From UBA5336 sp039818165 (lineage in GTDB: Bacteria > Pseudomonadota > Alphaproteobacteria > Caulobacterales > Hyphomonadaceae), in contig JBCBUL010000049.1 in NCBI GenBank assembly GCA_039818165.1, positions 1 to 9,749 of the forward strand: 9,749 bases of DNA, read 5' to 3'. Below are positions 6,157 to 9,749 of the stretch, one piece after another. A program made the translations under genes and the position numbers. How positions within the stretch are numbered: the stretch's first letter is position 1; the number at the start of each line of letters is the position of its first letter. The notes below the pieces were generated by a model. That model was not told the DNA's origin and did not search any database. It saw only the letters and a list, made by a program, of their open reading frames with translations.

Positions 6157-6185
6157 TTGAGTTGTCGCGTTCCGGCAAATCCTAT
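6157..6185 (+). promoter_or_regulatory. Weak candidate promoter for the TonB receptor
   Basis: TTGAGT at 6157-6162 resembles a -35 box. TCCTAT at 6180-6185 follows after 17 bases, or GCAAATC at 6175-6181 if the alphaproteobacterial spacing is used. Both -10 matches are poor. It sits just downstream of the GACAC/GTGTC cluster, which fits an activator-assisted promoter. The leader to the receptor ATG would be about 115 bases. Confidence 0.25.
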
Positions 6186-6294
6186 TTCCATCCATTATTA
6201 AACGAGACGCGAGAATCGCGCCGCAGTCAAAAGAGAGACGTTGTTCTGATCAGCTCCCGGAAGGGACAGGAACGGCGCTAAAGGGAAATGCATC

Positions 6295-6300
6295 AAGGAG
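6295..6300 (+). promoter_or_regulatory. Ribosome-binding site that fixes the receptor start
   Basis: AAGGAG lies 5 bases before the ATG at 6306. An in-frame ATG at 6288 is 18 bases upstream but would place this site inside the coding region, and its own AAAGGGA is only a couple of bases away, too close. The later ATG also begins a clean signal peptide (Lys at residue 2, then a hydrophobic core). Confidence 0.75.
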
Positions 6301-6305
6301 TCCCC

Positions 6306-8930
6306 ATGAAAATTCAACTGTTGTCGACCAGCGCTCTGCTGCTCGGAAGCCTCGTCGCACCGCTGGCGACCGCGCAAGAGACTGAGGATACCGCTGCGCG
6401 CACTCTGGACACCGTGACGGTGACAGCTACGAAGCGCGAGCAGACCCTCCAGGATGTTCCTGTGGCGGTCTCCGTGGTCGATGACAGCGTGATCGAGAAG
6501 GCTGAAATTCTCGACCTGGGCGATTTGCAATCGGTGGTGCCGTCCTTCAACGTTGGACAGCTTCAGTCTTCGGCAAACACGAACTTCATCATCCGTGGCT
6601 TCGGCAACGGCGCGAACAATGCAGGCATCGAGCCGTCCGTCGGTGTTTTCATTGACGGTGTGTATCGCTCCCGCTCGGCCGCGCAGATTGCAGACCTTCC
6701 AAACCTCCAGCGCGTTGAAGTTCTGCGCGGACCCCAATCGACCCTGTTTGGCAAGAACGCGTCTGCCGGTGTTGTTTCAATCGTCACCCAGGCGCCCCAG
6801 TTCGAGTTTGGCGGAAACATCGAAGGCACGATCAGCAATTTCGATGGCTATCGTGCAAAAGGATATGTGACCGGACCGATTTCCGACACATTGGCTTTCT
6901 CGCTCGGCGGTTCGTACAACACGCGCGGCGGCTATGCGACCGACACATTCTCCGGCGAAGAAACAAACGACCGGAACCGCTACGGCATCCGCGGCGAGCT
7001 TCTTTTTACGCCGATGGAGAATACGAGCTTCCGCCTCATCGGCGATTATGATGTTATCGATGAGATTTGCTGTGTTGCGGGCAACCTGATCAACGGACCG
7101 ACAGGTGCTGTGGTCCAGGCGCTCGTGGATCCAACGGGTCAAACTCTTGGTCTGATCCCAGAGGATCCGTTCTCCTATGATGTTGCCTACAACTTTCCGT
7201 CGACCAACGAGATCGACAATGGCGGCATCTCTCTGCAGGGAGATGTGGACTTTGACGGCTTCAGCCTGACGTCAATCACAGCGCTGCGCCAATCCAATCG
7301 CGAGACGAATGCAGACTCCGATTTCACGGCCGCTGACCTCGTCGGCGCGAATCTTGAAGACGTGTCCATTGACACCTTCACCCAGGAACTGCGGCTCACC
7401 TCCACCACGGACGGCTTTGTCGACTGGCAGGTCGGCGCGTTTTACCTGGACGAGACCGTTGAGATCGAGAACCAGTTCCTCTACGGAACGCAGTTTCGCG
7501 CATATTCGGACGGACTTGTTGCCGCCCTCGGCGCCCCGGGGGCTCTGGCGGGCATTGAGGCCGGGCTGAACCTGCCTGTGGGCCAGACATTTGCCCAAGC
7601 GGGCCAGGGCCTGACCGAAGAGTTCGGCCAGGACAACACGTCCTTGTCCATCTTCGGATCGCTGGACTTCCACGTTAGTGATCAACTCACCGCAACGGTC
7701 GGCCTGAACTACACCAAGGACGAGAAAGACGCCTTCGGCAATGTCGTCTCGACCGATGTGTTCTCGGGCCTGGATCTGGTGAACTTCAGCTACGCATCCG
7801 GCGTAGTCGGGCAGCTGGCTGGTCTGGGCGTCGATGTCACAGACCCAACGGCAATCGGGGCCTTCATTCAGGGCAATCCAACGCTTTACGGTCAGATCCA
7901 GCAAGGCGTTCTGGCCGGCGCAAATGCTCCGGACAACCCTCTGCTTGGCCTGACCGCACTGCAATTCCTGCCGCCTTTCCTGAACTTTCCGAATGCGGCA
8001 GAATCCGGCTCAACCAATGACGAGGACGTCACGTACAATCTGCGCCTGGCTTATGACGCCACAGATAACGTGAACGTCTACGTCTCTTATGCGACGGGCT
8101 TCAAAGCGACGTCATGGAACTTGTCGCGCGACAGCCGTCCTGTAGCAGCCGCATTCACACCTGGTTTCACCGTGGTTGATCCGTTCACGGGGCAGGCCCT
8201 TCAGACGCCGCCACCATCAGCGGTAACGAATGCAGGTCTTGCTGTGCCGAACCTCAGCACAGGAACCCGCTTTGCTGGGCCCGAAGAGGCGGAAGTCATC
8301 GAAATCGGCATCAAGGCCGCGTTCGAGAACTTCGCTTTCAACATCGCTTTGTTTGATCAGACCATTGAAGGCTTCCAGTCGAATGTCTTCTCCGGCACCG
8401 GCTTCATTCTTCAGAATGCAGGTCAACAATCGACCCAAGGTCTTGAAGTCGACGCGACATGGAACCCGACGGCAAACCTGACGTTGACGTTCGCAGGCAC
8501 ATTCCTTGATCCGATCTATGATAGTTTCGAAGGCGGAGCCCAAGGCGACCTCAGCGGCACAGTGCCATCAGGAATTGCTGAGACATCAACATCAACAAGC
8601 GCGACCTATGAGTGGACGGCGTTTGACGGTTGGGATGCTTTTGTCCGCGCTGACTGGCAGTATGAAAGTGACAGCGCGTTCTTTGATGGTGGCCCGACGG
8701 CGGCGAACAACGTGTTGTTCGATGATGCGTTTGGCAGGGATGTAAACAACGTCAATGCATCCCTTGGCTTCACAAGCGAGGGTGGACTCGGCGTCACAGT
8801 TTGGGGCCGGAACATCTTTGAACACGAGCGTATCACCACGGCATTCCCATCCGTGGCACAGGCCGGCTCAATCTCTGGCTATCCGAACCAGCCGGCCACT
8901 TACGGCGTCACGGTTCGCAAGCAGTTCTAG
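6306..8930 (+). CDS. TonB-dependent outer-membrane receptor
   Basis: This 874-residue gated beta-barrel would import a scarce ligand across the outer membrane using TonB-ExbB-ExbD energy. A signal peptide covers residues 1-23 with cleavage at ATA|Q. A TonB-box-like stretch, LDTVTVTATKR, is at 34-44. The plug domain runs from about 44 to 164 and ends in RGPQSTLFGKNASAG at 141-155, the hallmark of the large siderophore/carbohydrate class of these receptors. The barrel follows, with FTQELRLTS at 358-366 and a paired CysCys at 255-256, which I recall from related receptors. The C-terminal residue is Phe, as expected for BAM-dependent assembly. Several Gly/Ala-rich segments in the middle of the barrel are probably extracellular loops. 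The ligand cannot be inferred, because no transporter, esterase or regulator lies next to it. The gene appears monocistronic, with its own upstream region and terminator. Confidence 0.95.
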   Translation: MKIQLLSTSALLLGSLVAPLATAQETEDTAARTLDTVTVTATKREQTLQDVPVAVSVVDDSVIEKAEILDLGDLQSVVPSFNVGQLQSSANTNFIIRGFGNGANNAGIEPSVGVFIDGVYRSRSAAQIADLPNLQRVEVLRGPQSTLFGKNASAGVVSIVTQAPQFEFGGNIEGTISNFDGYRAKGYVTGPISDTLAFSLGGSYNTRGGYATDTFSGEETNDRNRYGIRGELLFTPMENTSFRLIGDYDVIDEICCVAGNLINGPTGAVVQALVDPTGQTLGLIPEDPFSYDVAYNFPSTNEIDNGGISLQGDVDFDGFSLTSITALRQSNRETNADSDFTAADLVGANLEDVSIDTFTQELRLTSTTDGFVDWQVGAFYLDETVEIENQFLYGTQFRAYSDGLVAALGAPGALAGIEAGLNLPVGQTFAQAGQGLTEEFGQDNTSLSIFGSLDFHVSDQLTATVGLNYTKDEKDAFGNVVSTDVFSGLDLVNFSYASGVVGQLAGLGVDVTDPTAIGAFIQGNPTLYGQIQQGVLAGANAPDNPLLGLTALQFLPPFLNFPNAAESGSTNDEDVTYNLRLAYDATDNVNVYVSYATGFKATSWNLSRDSRPVAAAFTPGFTVVDPFTGQALQTPPPSAVTNAGLAVPNLSTGTRFAGPEEAEVIEIGIKAAFENFAFNIALFDQTIEGFQSNVFSGTGFILQNAGQQSTQGLEVDATWNPTANLTLTFAGTFLDPIYDSFEGGAQGDLSGTVPSGIAETSTSTSATYEWTAFDGWDAFVRADWQYESDSAFFDGGPTAANNVLFDDAFGRDVNNVNASLGFTSEGGLGVTVWGRNIFEHERITTAFPSVAQAGSISGYPNQPATYGVTVRKQF

Positions 8931-8963
8931 ACCGGTCGTACTTGCTTGCTTGTAATTAGGTGA

Positions 8964-9002
8964 AAAACGCCCGCGTTGATTTAATTCAATCGCGGGCGTT
9001 TT
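8964..9002 (+). terminator. Intrinsic terminator of the TonB receptor
   Basis: AAAACGCCCGCG (8964-8975) pairs perfectly with CGCGGGCGTTTT (8991-9002), a 12-bp GC-rich stem. The loop TTGATTTAATTCAAT contains further TTGA/TCAA pairing. The 3' arm ends in TTTT followed by GTT. The 5' A-run makes it potentially bidirectional. It begins 34 bases after the receptor stop codon. Three tandem CTTG units (8941-8952) lie just before it. Confidence 0.9.
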
Positions 9003-9004
9003 GT

Positions 9005-9250
9005 TAGAACACTAAATTCTTCTATCTAGGCCCAATATGAAACTTGAAGACAGCTTGTTTATAAGTGTCTTCAGTTCGAGCCATTTTCATATTGCCCATT
9101 TGTGTAAATTTCACTGTGGTGAATATAGCTCCCATTGGAGCGCTGAATTTGACATTAAGACTATTATCAAAGACCCATATCGGCTTTCTATAAAGCGGAT
9201 AAATGCAACTCTTGTTGATCAGGAACAAAGAATAGAAACTGTCGAGAAAC
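9005..9250. other. AT-rich island with no recognised gene
   Basis: Composition changes sharply here: about 250 bases are clearly richer in A/T than everything to the left. Two short overlapping open frames exist, minus 9357-9022 (111 codons) and plus 9037-9255 (72 codons). Neither has a ribosome-binding site or a recognisable motif. Besides the two-tier hairpin at 9033-9094 there are small perfect hairpins at 9110-9123 (TTCAC/GTGAA), 9128-9141 (GCTCC/GGAGC), 9183-9196 (GCTTT/AAAGC) and 9212-9228 (TTGTT/AACAA). It may be acquired DNA, a gene remnant or a structured RNA; the sequence does not decide between these. Confidence 0.5.
9033..9094. repeat. Two-tier (nested) hairpin
   Basis: The outer arms CAATATGAAA (9033-9042) and TTTCATATTG (9085-9094) are perfect 10-bp complements. 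Inside them, TGAAGACA (9045-9052) and TGTCTTCA (9066-9073) form an 8-bp stem. After a single bulged G it continues with CTT/AAG (9054-9056 and 9063-9065), closing the loop GTTTAT. About 21 base pairs in one element suggests a folded RNA or a cruciform-type DNA site. No T-run follows on either strand, so it is not an obvious terminator. Confidence 0.6.
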
Positions 9251-9563
9251 GTTGACCTCGAAGCCTCGGTTCCACCGCGGTTCAAATTTAGCAGGCGGAG
9301 TTTCGCGGCCTTGAGGCATGCGGTGTCCTCTACTACACGTTCCGGTTTCTTGTGCATGGCTACGAACGACTACATCAGCAATTGGTTTGTGATGGTGTTC
9401 AGTGGTCTCTGCGCTGCGGGCAAATGACCTAGTTCGGGTGATGCGGTATTACCGACCTAAAGCTCAAGATCACCACGACTGCGTTGTCACAAATTCGCGA
9501 GAGTTGAGCGACGACATCGAACTAGAGCTTTGAGCCACTGAGTGTCGATGCGACCGGTTTTGG
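9251..9563. other. Gene-free segment between the AT-rich island and the IS end
   Basis: GC content returns to higher values, but stops interrupt all frames and no conserved protein is recognisable in any of them. The only structures seen are a near-palindrome, CGGTA-t-TACCG at 9444-9454, inside a GGTGAT/ATCACC inverted pair (9437-9442 and 9469-9474). It may be decayed coding sequence or flank of the adjacent insertion sequence. Confidence 0.4.
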
Positions 9564-9620
9564 TGATCTGCCCCATCGAGGTGTTCCAGCCGGAGCGTTA
9601 GTCCCGGCGGTTGCCATGTA

Positions 9621-9669
9621 GCGGCGCTCATGCCGCTACATCCACAAAGTAAGGCGGCATGAGCGCCGC
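9621..9669. repeat. 16-bp perfect inverted repeat at the transposase 3' end
   Basis: GCGGCGCTCATGCCGC (9621-9636) is the exact reverse complement of 9654-9669, with a 17-base spacer. The left arm is also the core of a second hairpin, ATGTAGCGGC (9616-9625) with GCCGCTACAT (9632-9641). The stop codon lies in the left arm, so two mutually exclusive stems can form around the end of the transposase reading frame. Confidence 0.8.
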
Positions 9670-9749
9670 GGGCAAGATGGTTTCTGGTGCGGGCGGCCTG
9701 TATCCGAGCGAGGAGTGTGGCCGCTTCGTATTATAATGGCGTCGCCACC
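9628..9749 (-). CDS. C-terminal fragment of an IS3-family-type transposase (integrase core), partial at the window edge
   Basis: The last 39 codons and stop of a DDE transposase are read on the minus strand. They begin at the window edge with WRRHYNTKRPHSSLG, then YRPPAPETI, and end with MPPYFVDVAA and TGA (9628-9630). The W-R-x-x-YN-x-x-RPHSSLGYRPPAPE pattern is the conserved C-terminal end of rve-type integrase cores in IS3-family ORFB proteins. The catalytic residues would lie upstream, outside the window. It is too short for the usual open-frame thresholds, but the motif is unmistakable. The tail after PAPE is about 17 residues. Whether the element is intact cannot be seen. Confidence 0.88.
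   Translation of the reverse strand, partial: WRRHYNTKRPHSSLGYRPPAPETILPAALMPPYFVDVAA

Larger units (their letters stand above)
9564..9749 (-). mobile_element. End of an insertion sequence (IS3-family-like), running off the right edge
   Basis: The minus-strand reading contains the C-terminus of a DDE transposase (see 9628-9749), so an IS occupies the right edge. Its outer boundary is proposed at TGATCTGCCCC (9564-9574), which resembles the TGA-C-TGCCCC-type tips of IS3-family elements as I remember them. It lies 64 bases past the transposase stop, a usual distance. The other end and any target duplication are outside the window, so the boundary is tentative while the IS identity is firm. Confidence 0.55.

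Noticed and set aside
9003..9010. GTTAGAAC as a possible integron attC or cassette boundary
   Set aside because: It resembles a GTTRRRY core, but no matching RYYYAAC arm at a suitable distance and no integrase were found.
9037..9255. Plus-strand open frame of 72 codons in the AT-rich island
   Set aside because: Its start lies inside the outer hairpin arm, it lacks a Shine-Dalgarno, and stops are rare in both frames by chance over such a short length.
9022..9357. Minus-strand open frame of 111 codons
   Set aside because: No ribosome-binding site, no recognisable motif, and it spans the change from GC-rich to AT-rich sequence as well as the nested hairpin. It is described within the AT-rich island instead of being called a gene.
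9481..9563. Minus-strand frame with a NSREF-like string suggesting a Phd/YefM antitoxin
   Set aside because: Only five residues match, stops follow quickly, and no toxin gene is nearby.

Overview
The window looks like GC-rich chromosomal DNA from an alphaproteobacterium. A Caulobacterales/Maricaulales (Hyphomonadaceae-like) origin is my best guess. It rests on the style of the TonB-dependent receptor, the divergent Mur-ligase/LD-carboxypeptidase pair, the DUF805 proteins and tight gene packing. No rRNA or other marker gene is present to confirm it.

Layout: (1) 1-149 is an upstream leader with an inverted repeat and a weak candidate promoter. (2) 150-1793 holds two tandem DUF805-type membrane proteins, probably one transcription unit. 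(3) 1781-2485 (minus) is lipB, octanoyl-[ACP]:protein N-octanoyltransferase, whose end overlaps the second DUF805 gene by 13 bp. (4) 2592-2676 is tRNA-Leu(GAG) with an encoded CCA end. (5) 2856-3845 is an FMN-dependent nitronate monooxygenase-fold enzyme that most resembles the PA1024-type NADH:quinone reductases. (6) 3846-4676 (minus) is an S66 LD-carboxypeptidase (LdcA-like), back to back with the preceding gene. (7) 4689-6101 is a Mur ligase of the MurC/Mpl type, divergent from ldcA with only 12 bp between the start codons. (8) 6306-8930 is a large TonB-dependent outer-membrane receptor, preceded by a cluster of GACAC/GTGTC half-sites and followed by a strong intrinsic terminator. (9) 9005-9563 has no convincing gene; its first part is an AT-rich island with a two-tier hairpin. 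(10) From about 9564 to the right edge is the end of an IS3-family-like insertion sequence, with the C-terminus of its transposase on the minus strand.

The most coherent functional pair is ldcA and the Mur ligase. LdcA trims murein tetrapeptide to tripeptide, and an Mpl-type ligase would reattach that tripeptide to UDP-MurNAc, so together they would form a peptidoglycan-recycling module. The ligase has features of MurC as well as unusual motifs, so its true substrate is open. The rest is ordinary core or envelope gene content. The right end is accessory and shows the composition change and IS debris expected at an insertion hot spot. I see no defence system, CRISPR array or biosynthetic cluster.
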